Shown here in pieces: positions 16,468-24,521 of a DNA stretch of 35,394 bases. Within the stretch, counting starts at the first letter, position 1. Every line of letters starts with the position of its first letter. Where the stretch lies: the NCBI GenBank assembly GCA_947476335.1, contig CANJQH010000035.1, forward strand, positions 1 to 35,394, read 5' to 3'. The notes below the pieces were generated by a model. The model was given only the letters and a program-made list of their open reading frames with translations. It ran no database searches and was not told the DNA's origin. This DNA is from Anaerolineae bacterium (GTDB lineage: Bacteria; Chloroflexota; Anaerolineae; J036; Brachytrichaceae). The translations under genes were made by a program, and so were the position numbers.

Positions 16468-17301
16468 ATGACTCCTCGCAACATCTTCGCCCTCGCAGCC
16501 GGTGCACAATACTGTTACGCTGCCACCAACGCCGGCCTGTGGAAATGGACTGCCGACGGCGGCGCATGGAAGCAGCTCGCACCACAGTTCGCACCAGTCG
16601 CGCTGACTGCCGTCGTCACAGCCGACGATACAGTGCTCATCGGTGCGAACGGCGATATCGCCGTTTCCCGCGACGGGACACGCACCTTCGGTTTGGCAGC
16701 ACTGCCTGTCAAAGCTCAGGTGCTCGCGCTGGCAATTTCGCCGAACTTCGCCGCTGACCACATCGCGCTGGCCGCCACCACACAAGATGGCGTGCTGCGC
16801 TCCACCGACGGCGGCGCCACTTTCCACGCCTGGAATTTCGGCCTCATCGACATGCACGTCAACGCACTGCTCGTGTCGCCCGATTTCGCACATGACGCCA
16901 CCATTTTCGCGGCAACCGATCACGCCGTTTTTCAAAGCACAAACAGCGGACGTGCATGGCGCGAGCTGCCGCTGCCAGCTGAAGCCGTCCCCTGTACAGC
17001 ACTCGCCTTCGGGCACAAAGGTGCGCTGCTCGTCGGAACCGAAGGCGCAGGTTTGTGGTCCGCACCTGCGCCATACACCACATTCGCGCGTGAGGCACGC
17101 ATGCCTGCAGATGAAATCAACGCGCTCGCCACAACACCGCGCGGCGCCTGCGCCGCCACGTCGAACGGCATCTACATATTCACCGGCCGCACATGGAAGC
17201 GCATACACACCGCCGAGGACGCACTCGCACTCGCGGTCTCTGCAGACGGCACAGCCTTTGCCGGCACAGCAGAAGGCGCAGTGTTTTTGATTTCAGAGTG
17301 A
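16468..17301 (+). CDS. Asp-box (BNR/YCF48-like) beta-propeller protein, apparently cytoplasmic
   Basis: A 277-aa protein made of about six to seven short repeats with Asp-box motifs (SRDGTRTF, STDGGATFHAW, STNSGRAWREL). Each repeat has strands such as DHIALAATTQDGVL or ATIFAATDHAVF, as in sialidase, sortilin and YCF48 propellers. No signal peptide is seen, although most such proteins are exported or assist photosystem assembly. It begins 11 bases after the chaperonin stop and is probably translated from the same mRNA, so a role as substrate adaptor or client-binding partner of the chaperonin is possible. No catalytic residues were identified. Transcription probably ends at the palindrome of element A2. 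Confidence 0.75.
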   Translation: MTPRNIFALAAGAQYCYAATNAGLWKWTADGGAWKQLAPQFAPVALTAVVTADDTVLIGANGDIAVSRDGTRTFGLAALPVKAQVLALAISPNFAADHIALAATTQDGVLRSTDGGATFHAWNFGLIDMHVNALLVSPDFAHDATIFAATDHAVFQSTNSGRAWRELPLPAEAVPCTALAFGHKGALLVGTEGAGLWSAPAPYTTFAREARMPADEINALATTPRGACAATSNGIYIFTGRTWKRIHTAEDALALAVSADGTAFAGTAEGAVFLISE

Positions 17302-17338
17302 CGATTTCAGATTTTGTAGCTGTTACACGTCATGTGAA

Positions 17339-17451
17339 GTAACACAGGCCCGAATCAGTATTTTCCAACGCGAAACACGCGATTCCTTTCCCCTTCTGGG
17401 GAAAGGAATCGCGTGTTTCGCGTTGGAAAACTGGCTGGCCTGCGTAGTTGC
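17339..17451. repeat. Family A element, copy A2 with perfect 33-bp stem
   Basis: A copy of about 113 bp with degenerate ends (GTAACACAGGCC, and inverted GCAACTACGCAGGCC). The central palindrome pairs 17361-17393 with 17398-17430 without mismatch around loop TTCT, the longest perfect stem in the window. It lies between the convergent propeller and mgtA genes and should work as a terminator for both. No clear target duplication remains. Confidence 0.88.
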
Positions 17452-17458
17452 AAAGCAG

Positions 17459-20014
17459 CTAATCATTTTTCCCGAACACTATGTGCTTTGTAATTTCCGA
17501 TGCCAGCATGTACGCAAGTGTGATGCCGATCAACACAAGCATGACGCCAGCTGGCAGCGGCACAAGCCCAAAGAGCGGGCCGAGCGGAGAGTACGGCAAG
17601 AGGATCGTCGCCCCCGCCACAATCAGCGTAACCACAGAAAGCAGTCCACCCGGGCGGCTGCGCCATGCATGCCAACGCGTGCGAATCACCAGCACGATCA
17701 TCAGCTCAGTCATCAGTGATTCAATGAACCAGCCGGTTTGAAATTCGTGCTCACCCGCATGCATTACAAACAACAGGAAACCAAACGTCACCAAATCAAA
17801 GACTGAGCTGACGAGGCCGAATGCAAACATAAAACGCCGAATCAGTGCGATGTCCCAGCGGCGCGGGCGTGCAACAAGCTCTGGATCGACACGGTCGGTG
17901 GCGATGGTCAGCGACGGCAGATCCGAGAGGAAGTTGTTCAACAAAATCTGCTTCGGCAGCAGAGGCAGAAATGGCAAGCCGATTGACACCGTCGCCATAC
18001 TGAGCATGTTGCCAAAGTTGGCGCTCGTTGTGATGAAGATGTACTTCATCGTGTTGGCGAACGTGGCGCGACCATCGCGCACACCTTGCACAAGCACATC
18101 GAGCCCATGTTCAAGCAACACCACATCAGCCGCTTCCTTCGCCACATCGACAGCACTGTCCACAGAAATGCCAACGTCCGCAATATGCAGCGCAGCAGCA
18201 TCGTTGATGCCATCGCCCATATAACCGACAACGTGGCCGGCGCGGCGCAATGCCAGCAGAATGCGCTCTTTCTGATCCGGCTCAACCTCAGCAAACACAT
18301 CCACCGAATCGACGCGCTGCGCCAGCGCCGCATCGCCGAGGTGACGCATTTCCGAGCCCGTCAACACACGCGGCGAAGCCCAACCAATGTGACGCATAAC
18401 TGATTCGCTGACAAAGCGGTTGTCACCAGTCAGCAACTTCAGTGATACGCCCAGCCCTTCCATCTCAGCGATCGTATCGCCAATGCCGGCCTTGAGCGGG
18501 TCTTCGAACAACAGCAAGCCGAGCAGCGTGAGGCCGACCTCGTCCGTACGTTCGAGCATTTGCTGTTCGCCCAGCGGCCGCGCCGCCACGGCCAGCACGC
18601 GCAGGCCGGCGCGACTGTGTTCGCCGAGCAGATCCTGCACGCGCGCGCGCATCTCGTCGAGCAGTGTATGCACACTGCCATCGATCTCGACATCGCTGCA
18701 AATCTGCAACACATTGTCGAACGCGCCTTTGGTGATCATCCAGCGGGTGCCATCATCAGCGCATTCGACCGCAACGCTGAGCCGACGGCGCACGAAGTCG
18801 TACGGAATTTCATCAAGCTTGTGATACCGCGCGCGCGCAGAGGAAATCTCAGCAACTTGCCGCTCATCTAGTCCATCACCGGCGCGCAATGCAGCATCAA
18901 TCGGATTGACGAAGCCCGATTCGAAGGACGCGTTCAAATGTGCGAACAGCAGTGTGCGAGCGCTCGCTGCCCCATTTACATCGATCGCACCATGCAGGCG
19001 CATGCGCCCTTCGGTGAGCGTGCCGGTCTTATCGCTGCAAAGCACATCCATGCTGCCAAGGTTTTCGATCGCCGTCAGACGCTTCACGATGACCCTGCGC
19101 TTTGCCATACGCTGTGCACCGCGCGCCAGCGTCACACTCACGATCACCGGCAACAACTCCGGCGTGATACCGACCGCGAGCGCGAGCGCAAACAAAAAAG
19201 AGTCAATCGGCGGCTTGTGAAAATATACGTTCACGGCAAACAGCAACAACACAAGCACAAGCGTCAGCTGCATCAGCGTCGATCCAAAGCGCTGAATCCC
19301 ACGCTCGAAATCAGTTATTGGCGCGGCGGACTGCAGCCGCTCGCGAATGGCGCCAAATTCAGTGTCAGCGCCGGTATGCACGACAAGTGCGTGCGCCGAG
19401 CCGCTGATCACATGCGTTCCCTGGAAGAGCGCATTGCTGCGCAGCGCCGGCGGCGCATCAGCTGATGCAATTCCGACGTGCTTCTCCGCTGGGTAACTCT
19501 CACCCGTCAGCGCAGCCTCATCGACAAACAGATCGCGCTCCTCAATCAACACACAGTCAGCCGGAATCACTGCACCGGCGCCCAGCAGCAATACATCGCC
19601 CGGCACAATTTCCTCGATGTCGGCATCACATTTCACACCGTCGCGCAACACAAACGTCCGCAGGCGTATGGCGGCAAGCAGCTTCGCCACCGCATCGCCA
19701 GCGCGATATTCCTGCGCGAAGCCAAGCACGGCGCTGGCAACGACGACGAGCAGCACCACCGACGCATCGATCACTTCGCCCAAAAAATATGAGAGCGACA
19801 TGGCGAAGAGCAGCAACAAGACGAGCGGGCTCTTGAACTGATTCCACAACAGCCTGAGCCGCGGATGTGCGCGACTTTTACCTGGAATATTCGATCCGTG
19901 GCGCAGCCGCTGACGTTCGACCTCGGCGCTGCTTAAGCCATCGGCGTGCGCATCAAGCTGCGCCAGCATGTCCTGAACCGCCACACTCCAGAACGTGCGT
20001 GTCTCACTTTTCAT
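17459..20014 (-). CDS. mgtA: Magnesium-translocating P-type ATPase (MgtA/P3B type)
   Basis: An 851-aa P-type ATPase. The order is an N-terminal cytoplasmic segment, TM1-2, actuator domain with LTGES, TM3-4 carrying ALAVGITPELLPVIVSVTLARGA (the P3B TPExLP motif), the phosphorylation site CSDKTGTLT, nucleotide-binding domain with ITKGAFD, the hinge GDGINDAAALHIADVGISVD, and six C-terminal helices including ANFGNMLSMA and NNFLSDLPSL. These TM signatures separate MgtA-like pumps from Ca2+ pumps and indicate Mg2+ uptake. ATG 20014 is chosen; the longer frame runs into repeat B3. Upstream on the same strand lie a ruined BON gene and the Ca2+-type ATPase, suggesting an old cation-homeostasis operon. 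No Mg2+-sensing leader was recognised. Confidence 0.9.
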   Translation of the reverse strand: MKSETRTFWSVAVQDMLAQLDAHADGLSSAEVERQRLRHGSNIPGKSRAHPRLRLLWNQFKSPLVLLLLFAMSLSYFLGEVIDASVVLLVVVASAVLGFAQEYRAGDAVAKLLAAIRLRTFVLRDGVKCDADIEEIVPGDVLLLGAGAVIPADCVLIEERDLFVDEAALTGESYPAEKHVGIASADAPPALRSNALFQGTHVISGSAHALVVHTGADTEFGAIRERLQSAAPITDFERGIQRFGSTLMQLTLVLVLLLFAVNVYFHKPPIDSFLFALALAVGITPELLPVIVSVTLARGAQRMAKRRVIVKRLTAIENLGSMDVLCSDKTGTLTEGRMRLHGAIDVNGAASARTLLFAHLNASFESGFVNPIDAALRAGDGLDERQVAEISSARARYHKLDEIPYDFVRRRLSVAVECADDGTRWMITKGAFDNVLQICSDVEIDGSVHTLLDEMRARVQDLLGEHSRAGLRVLAVAARPLGEQQMLERTDEVGLTLLGLLLFEDPLKAGIGDTIAEMEGLGVSLKLLTGDNRFVSESVMRHIGWASPRVLTGSEMRHLGDAALAQRVDSVDVFAEVEPDQKERILLALRRAGHVVGYMGDGINDAAALHIADVGISVDSAVDVAKEAADVVLLEHGLDVLVQGVRDGRATFANTMKYIFITTSANFGNMLSMATVSIGLPFLPLLPKQILLNNFLSDLPSLTIATDRVDPELVARPRRWDIALIRRFMFAFGLVSSVFDLVTFGFLLFVMHAGEHEFQTGWFIESLMTELMIVLVIRTRWHAWRSRPGGLLSVVTLIVAGATILLPYSPLGPLFGLVPLPAGVMLVLIGITLAYMLASEITKHIVFGKND

Positions 20015-20028
20015 ATATGCATATCTGC

Positions 20029-20124
20029 CTAAGTTCCTGTCCATAAGTTTTGTCCGGCAGATTCGCCTCCCCCGCTTTGCGGGGGAGGCGAATCTGCCGC
20101 CAGAACTTTTGGCGACTCACTTAG
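20029..20124 (+). repeat. Family B element, copy B3 (96 bp)
   Basis: A full 96-bp copy with CTAAG/CTTAG ends and the perfect 20-bp stem with loop TTT. Its right terminal CTTAG contains the TAA stop of the BON pseudogene (20121-20123, minus strand), which would have been TAG before insertion. It lies 15 bases upstream of the mgtA start and may interfere with read-through from the upstream genes. Confidence 0.9.
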
Positions 20125-20367
20125 CTGATGACTTCATCGAGCACGTGCAAAGCGTTGATCACGCTGTGCACACCCGGTAGTGCGCACATCAAATGCTCGA
20201 GCACAGCACACGTTTTTTCGGATGTGACGACGCCGAGCAGCGTCAATCGGCCGTTTCAACTATGCGCTTCTGCACGACATCGGCTACATGGCCACTCAGT
20301 GTAACGACGCCATCGCGTACTGCGAGCGTAATCTCAGAAACATCGACATGCAAAGATCGATCATTTT

Positions 20368-20428
20368 GTAACTACTCAGGCCCAAATCGGTATTTCGCAT
20401 TGGAAAACTGGCTGGCCTGAGTAGTTAC
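20368..20428. repeat. Family A element, hairpin-less copy A3 (61 bp)
   Basis: Good termini (GTAACTACTCAGGCC on both ends, inverted) enclose left arm CAAATCGGTATTTC and right arm, but the central hairpin is absent. Flanks ATCATTTT and GTCATTCT match at 6 of 8 positions, consistent with an aged 8-bp duplication. It lies inside the BON pseudogene and introduces a stop in that frame. Confidence 0.85.
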
Positions 20429-20434
20429 GTCATT

Positions 20435-20476
20435 CTTCACATCGCTCTTCACATCGCTCTTCACATCGCTCTTCAC
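20435..20476. repeat. 12-bp tandem repeat CTTCACATCGCT, 3.5 units
   Basis: Three exact units and a half. On the minus strand, GTGAAGAGCGAT reads Val-Lys-Ser-Asp in the frame of the BON pseudogene, so the array was part of a protein-coding region rather than an intergenic satellite. Confidence 0.9.
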
Positions 20477-20521
20477 AAAAAACTGTGACGGCATGCAACG
20501 TGCGTGGCAATCAGCGAAAGA

Positions 20522-23341
20522 TCAGGCGGCTGCTGGCCGAATGACTTGTCGCAGCACCAGCCACTTCAGCAGTTCGACTGCCAGCGCCGGCAAAAATGCT
20601 GCAGGAACAACGACGGCAAGCTCCGCCCAGTTCAGCGGCGTTGTTGCAAAGACATTATTCAAGAACGGAACGTAGACCACAGCCAGCACACCAAGGAGCG
20701 AAGTGAGCACCGCCCATTGCATGAAGCGATTGCCAAATACGCCGATCGACCGCAGCGTGAAGCGTTCCGACCGTGAAGTATACGCGAGTGGCAACTCCGA
20801 CAACGCCAGCGCAAGAAACGCCATCGTCGCTGCGCTCGCCGGAAAATACGCCCGCCCGATTGCGTAGACGCCAAGGACGACGATGGCGAGCGACGACGAC
20901 TGCACCGCAAGATTCACCGTCATGCGCCGATTGATGATCGGCTCGCGCGGCGGCCGCGGCGGCTGCTGCATCACATCCGGCTCACTGCGCTCGAGGCCAA
21001 GCGCCAGCGCAGGCGCACCATCGGTCATCAAGTTTAGCCACAGCAGCTGAATCGCATTGAGCGGGCTGTGCCAGCCAAGCAGCGTGGCGATCAGAATGAC
21101 GCCAATTTCGGCGATGTTACAACCAAGCAAATACGAAACAAACTTACGAATGTTGGCATAAATCACCCGCCCCTGCGCCACAGCGCCGACGATGCTGGCG
21201 AAGTTGTCGTCGGTGAGCACAATATCAGCCACCTCCTTGCTCACATCCGCGCCGGTGATGCCCATCGCCACCCCGATATCGGCGCGCTTGAGTGCAGGTG
21301 CGTCGTTGATGCCGTCGCCCGTCATCGCCACAATATGGCCGAGGCGCTTGAAGGCACCGACGAGGCGCAGTTTGTGTTCGGGAGACACGCGCGCGAAAAC
21401 GCTCGCTGTGCGAACGCGTGCGCACAGCTCATCCTCGCTCATCTGCTCGATCTCCGCGCCGACGACGACATCAACGGTGCGCGCGCCTTCGTCGAGCAGC
21501 CCGATTTGTCCAGCAATCGCGCGCGCGGTGACGGGGTTGTCGCCCGTGATCATCACCGTGCGCACGCCAGCAACACGCGCGGTGCGAATAGCCAGCGCCG
21601 CTTCCGGACGTGGTGGATCCTGCATACCGAACAGGCCAAGAAAAATCAGCCCATCTTCGATAGCCGAATCAGGTTCCACAGCAAACGCCACATCATCCTC
21701 CGGAAGCATCACTGTGCTGCGCGCAGCTACAGCCAGCACGCGCAGCGCGCGCTCGGCCATACCAACGGCGACGGCGGAAATTTCGGCGTGCAGCGCAGCG
21801 GTCATCGGCACAGCACCGTGCAGGCCGACGCAGTGCGTGCAGAGTTCCAGCAGCACATCCGACGCACCTTTGACGAACACCAAACCATCACCACTGGCCA
21901 CGTTACGGTGCAGCGTCGTCATGCGCCGACGCACTGCATCAAAAGGAATTTCCTGCAGTCGCGGCAGCTGTACATCGACCATCTCACGCGTCAGCCCAGC
22001 CTTCGCAGCAGCGACAACGAGCGCGCCTTCGGTTGGATCGCCGACCATATGCACCTGATCGTCCCGATGTTCCAGAAGTGCATCAGAGCAGCACAGCGCA
22101 GCACGCAACATTTCTCGCAAAGGCGCCTGCGCAGCAGCTGCGGCATCGACGGCGACATCGTCAACGATGAACTCGCCGAACGGATCGTAGCGTCGGCCAG
22201 TGACGTGATAGCTGCGACCGCCGGCAAGAATTTCGACCACAGTCATCGCGTTCTGCGTGAGCGTGCCGGTTTTATCAGAACAAATCACCGTGGTGCTGCC
22301 GAGCGTTTCCACAGCGCTGAGCCGTCGTACGAGCGCATGACGCCTGACCATTTCGCGCATGCCGATCGCCAGATTGATCGTCACGATCGCAGCAAGCCCT
22401 TCCGGCACAGCGGCCACAGCGAGGCTGACGGCCAGAATAAATGCGTCGTTCAGCACAACGCCCTGGCTGGAAAGATACGCGACAAAACCGGCGCTGCGCA
22501 GAATTTGCAAATCCGTTTCGCGCATAACAAGCACGATAAAGACGAGTGCGCATAACAACAGCGCAATCATGCTGAGTGTGCGGCCGAGTTGATTCAAGCG
22601 CTGCTGCAGCGGCGTCTGCTCCACCTCAATTTCACTCATCATGCGCGCGATCATGCCAATTTCTGTGCGCAGCGCTGTGGCCGTGACGACGCCGGTAGCA
22701 CGGCCACGCGTGATCAGCGTGCCGCTGTACGCCATATTAATGCGATCAGCGATTGGTATATCGGGTTCAAGAATTTCCTCCGCACATTTGAGAACGGGTG
22801 CGCTCTCACCAGTGAGGGCAGATTCATCGACCTGCAAATTCACACCCTCCACGAGCTGCGCATCAGCCGGCACGAAATTACCGGCTTCGAGAAAAATAAC
22901 ATCGCCCGGCACAAGCTCGCGCGCCGGCACAGTAACGCGCGTGCCATCGCGCAACACCCACGCATTCGGCGACGCCAGCCTGCGCAGTTCATCAAGCGCT
23001 GCATCAGCGCGCTGCTCCTGCACCAGACCGATCACTGCGTTCAGCACGACGATGGCCAGAATCGCAGCCGCCTCGATCAGATCGCCCAGCAACAGCGAAA
23101 CGAGCGCAGCCGCCGCCAGCAGCAAGACGATGAAATCGGCAAACTGTGCTGCGAACTTGCGCCACAACGGCACCTTGCCAGCCGCCGGCAGTTCGTTGTA
23201 TCCGAAGCGCAGCCGGCGCTCCATCACATCCTGCACACTCAACCCATGATGCAGATGTACATCCAGCTGCCGTACCGTTTCATGCACCGGCTGGCTGTAG
23301 AAATTGCGACGCTCCGCGGGCGACGAATGTGTGATGTTCAT
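20522..23341 (-). CDS. Calcium-type cation-transporting P-type ATPase (P2A)
   Basis: A P-type ATPase of about 939 aa. It has an N-terminal cation-ATPase domain (HHGLSVQDVMERRLRFGYNEL), LTGESAPV in the actuator, the TM4 motif AAVPEGLAAIVTINLAIGMREM (PEGL type), phosphorylation motif CSDKTGTLTQNAMTV, GDNPVTARAIA, TGDGINDAPALKRADIGVAMG and the TM6 segment LLWLNLMTDGAPALALGLE with N, T and D ligands. PEGL together with NxxTD points to Ca2+ or a similar divalent ion (SERCA/PacL group). Start choice is uncertain; ATG 23341 is preferred and 23383 or 23422 are alternatives, none with a strong ribosome site. It heads a likely cation operon (Ca2+ ATPase, BON, MgtA). A terminator separates it from the upstream DoxX gene. 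Confidence 0.88.
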   Translation of the reverse strand: MNITHSSPAERRNFYSQPVHETVRQLDVHLHHGLSVQDVMERRLRFGYNELPAAGKVPLWRKFAAQFADFIVLLLAAAALVSLLLGDLIEAAAILAIVVLNAVIGLVQEQRADAALDELRRLASPNAWVLRDGTRVTVPARELVPGDVIFLEAGNFVPADAQLVEGVNLQVDESALTGESAPVLKCAEEILEPDIPIADRINMAYSGTLITRGRATGVVTATALRTEIGMIARMMSEIEVEQTPLQQRLNQLGRTLSMIALLLCALVFIVLVMRETDLQILRSAGFVAYLSSQGVVLNDAFILAVSLAVAAVPEGLAAIVTINLAIGMREMVRRHALVRRLSAVETLGSTTVICSDKTGTLTQNAMTVVEILAGGRSYHVTGRRYDPFGEFIVDDVAVDAAAAAQAPLREMLRAALCCSDALLEHRDDQVHMVGDPTEGALVVAAAKAGLTREMVDVQLPRLQEIPFDAVRRRMTTLHRNVASGDGLVFVKGASDVLLELCTHCVGLHGAVPMTAALHAEISAVAVGMAERALRVLAVAARSTVMLPEDDVAFAVEPDSAIEDGLIFLGLFGMQDPPRPEAALAIRTARVAGVRTVMITGDNPVTARAIAGQIGLLDEGARTVDVVVGAEIEQMSEDELCARVRTASVFARVSPEHKLRLVGAFKRLGHIVAMTGDGINDAPALKRADIGVAMGITGADVSKEVADIVLTDDNFASIVGAVAQGRVIYANIRKFVSYLLGCNIAEIGVILIATLLGWHSPLNAIQLLWLNLMTDGAPALALGLERSEPDVMQQPPRPPREPIINRRMTVNLAVQSSSLAIVVLGVYAIGRAYFPASAATMAFLALALSELPLAYTSRSERFTLRSIGVFGNRFMQWAVLTSLLGVLAVVYVPFLNNVFATTPLNWAELAVVVPAAFLPALAVELLKWLVLRQVIRPAAA

Positions 23342-23480
23342 GCTCGTGTTGAAAACATTCCAAGTGTGCGTCAATCTTCGCATGTCATTCCGACGGATTT
23401 TTTGCGCCATCACCCACAGCACAGGCTGCGCACCCAGACGAACTGGTCAAAAATATATGAGGTTGGGATTGATTCGTTAT

Positions 23481-23514
23481 AAAAACGAACTCCCGGCCGC
23501 GATGGGCCGGGAGT
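23481..23514 (-). terminator. Rho-independent terminator of the DoxX gene
   Basis: On the minus strand a 10-bp stem (ACTCCCGGCC against GGCCGGGAGT, 6-base loop) is followed by TCGTTTTT. It lies 38 bases past the DoxX stop and before the Ca2+ ATPase start, so the ATPase probably has its own promoter between 23342 and 23480. Confidence 0.85.
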
Positions 23515-23551
23515 CGTGCAACAAATATTTTGGGGCGCCGTATGTTTACGC

Positions 23552-24160
23552 TCAGGTCAATTTTGGCTTTGCCTGCGAGCTATTCACATTTGCATTAGAC
23601 GATGCATCGTCAGCTTTCCAGGGAACACCAATCCAGCGCAGCAGAAAGAAATCTGCACCGAGATAACCAGAGACCTTCCAGGCCATGATCAGCAGCACTG
23701 CGATGACCAGCATAAAGCCATTTGTGCTCGCCGCGCCAGCCATGATGAAATTCCAGTTCATGAACGCGCCGAAGAACGCCGCCACACCGACAAACGCGCC
23801 GACGATCATGCCAATACCGATCAGCAGTTCGCCATACGCGACCAGCTTGCCCATAAAGTTGGCCCAGTTGTTCTGGAGCATGAAGTTGAGCACGTCTCGA
23901 TACCAGTCAAATGCGATCGGCGGCTTGCCCGTCTCCGGAATTTTCACCGCGCCCATCCAGAAGCCCTTCAATGCTTCACCAGTAGATACCCATTTTGGAT
24001 CACTGATCTTATGCAGTGAAGCTTCGACCCACTGAATACCTAGCCACACGCGCAAGACCAGCCAAATTACTGACGAGCGCCGATCCGAAAAGAGGTACTT
24101 GGCGAGAGGAGGATCCTGGATCACATGACCTTTTGAAACGGGAGCTTGAATCTGAGACAT
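23552..24160 (-). CDS. DoxX-family membrane protein
   Basis: A 202-aa integral membrane protein. After a hydrophilic N terminus of about 40 residues comes a first helix (SSVIWLVLRVWLGIQWVEASLHKI, the DoxX opening). A loop with FWMGAVKIPETGKPPIAFDWYRDVLNFML follows, then three further helices (LVAYGELLIGIGMIVGAFVGVAAFFGAFM, FMLVIAVLLIMAWKV, LGADFFLLRWIGVPW). DoxX proteins of this size are linked to thiosulfate:quinone oxidoreductase or redox and membrane stress. GGAG precedes ATG 24160; the longer upstream frame has no support. Transcription probably ends at the terminator at 23481-23514. Confidence 0.85.
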   Translation of the reverse strand: MSQIQAPVSKGHVIQDPPLAKYLFSDRRSSVIWLVLRVWLGIQWVEASLHKISDPKWVSTGEALKGFWMGAVKIPETGKPPIAFDWYRDVLNFMLQNNWANFMGKLVAYGELLIGIGMIVGAFVGVAAFFGAFMNWNFIMAGAASTNGFMLVIAVLLIMAWKVSGYLGADFFLLRWIGVPWKADDASSNANVNSSQAKPKLT

Positions 24161-24243
24161 TTGAATTTTCTCCAGGAGCGGATCATCAAACCACGCATTC
24201 GATAACGCGTTCGGTGATTCACTTCCACTATATGAAGCGAGCG

Positions 24244-24392
24244 GCAACTACGCAGGCCCAAATCAGTATTTCCTGCGCAACAACTAAGTTCCTGTCCATA
24301 AGTTTTGTCCGGCAGATTCGCCTCCCCCGCAAAGCGGGGGAGGCGAATCTGCCGCCAGAACTTTTGGCGACTCACTTAGCCTGAGTAGTTAC
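24244..24392. repeat. Family A element A4 carrying an inserted family B element
   Basis: Left end GCAACTACGCAGGCCCAAAT, right end GCCTGAGTAGTTAC. The B4 insertion (24284-24379) splits the copy; without it the element is 57 bp, the hairpin-less class. Flanks AGCGAGCG and AACGAGCG match at 7 of 8 positions, a nearly intact target duplication. It lies upstream of doxX. Confidence 0.85.
24284..24379 (+). repeat. Family B element, copy B4 (96 bp), nested in A4
   Basis: A full 96-bp copy. Unlike B1 and B3, its central loop reads AAA, so the palindrome is inverted relative to the outer arms. Removing it leaves CTAGCCTGAGTAGTTAC, matching the family A right terminus and showing that B4 is younger than A4. 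Confidence 0.9.
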
Positions 24393-24521
24393 AACGAGCG
24401 AACTCTTTTCACTTCGTTCAAGCTTCGAATCTTTCGATTTGTTACTTGGACAAGCGTGATTCTGAAACCAGAGTGAATTTCCGACACCAACTTAAAGAAC
24501 GGCTGACAACTGGACAAAAGA
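24393..24521. other. AT-richer spacer between doxX and the M28 peptidase gene
   Basis: About 130 bases that are visibly richer in A and T than the surroundings, with no open frame of note. It may hold the doxX promoter (minus strand), but no convincing -35/-10 pair was picked out. The spacer also takes the 3' end of the M28 peptidase transcript. Confidence 0.3.

Larger units (their letters stand above)
20121..20494 (-). pseudogene. BON-domain protein gene, broken by element A3 and a frameshift
   Basis: Read on the minus strand, an ATG at 20494 opens MPSQFFVKSDVKSDVKSDVKND, in which the 12-bp tandem repeat at 20435-20476 encodes VKSD units. Element A3 (20368-20428) then interrupts the frame. 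After it, RSLHVDVSEITLAVRDGVVTLSGHV is a clear BON start. A frameshift near 20253-20260 follows, and the next frame gives NGRLTLLGVVTSEKTCAVLEHL and PGVHSVINALHVLDEVIS, ending at 20121. The intact ancestor was probably a BON protein of about 110 aa encoded between the Ca2+-type ATPase and mgtA. BON domains bind membranes or other envelope parts. No function is expected now. Confidence 0.75.

Noticed and set aside
21068-22555. 495-aa open frame on the plus strand
   Set aside because: His/Arg-rich shadow antisense to the Ca2+-type ATPase.
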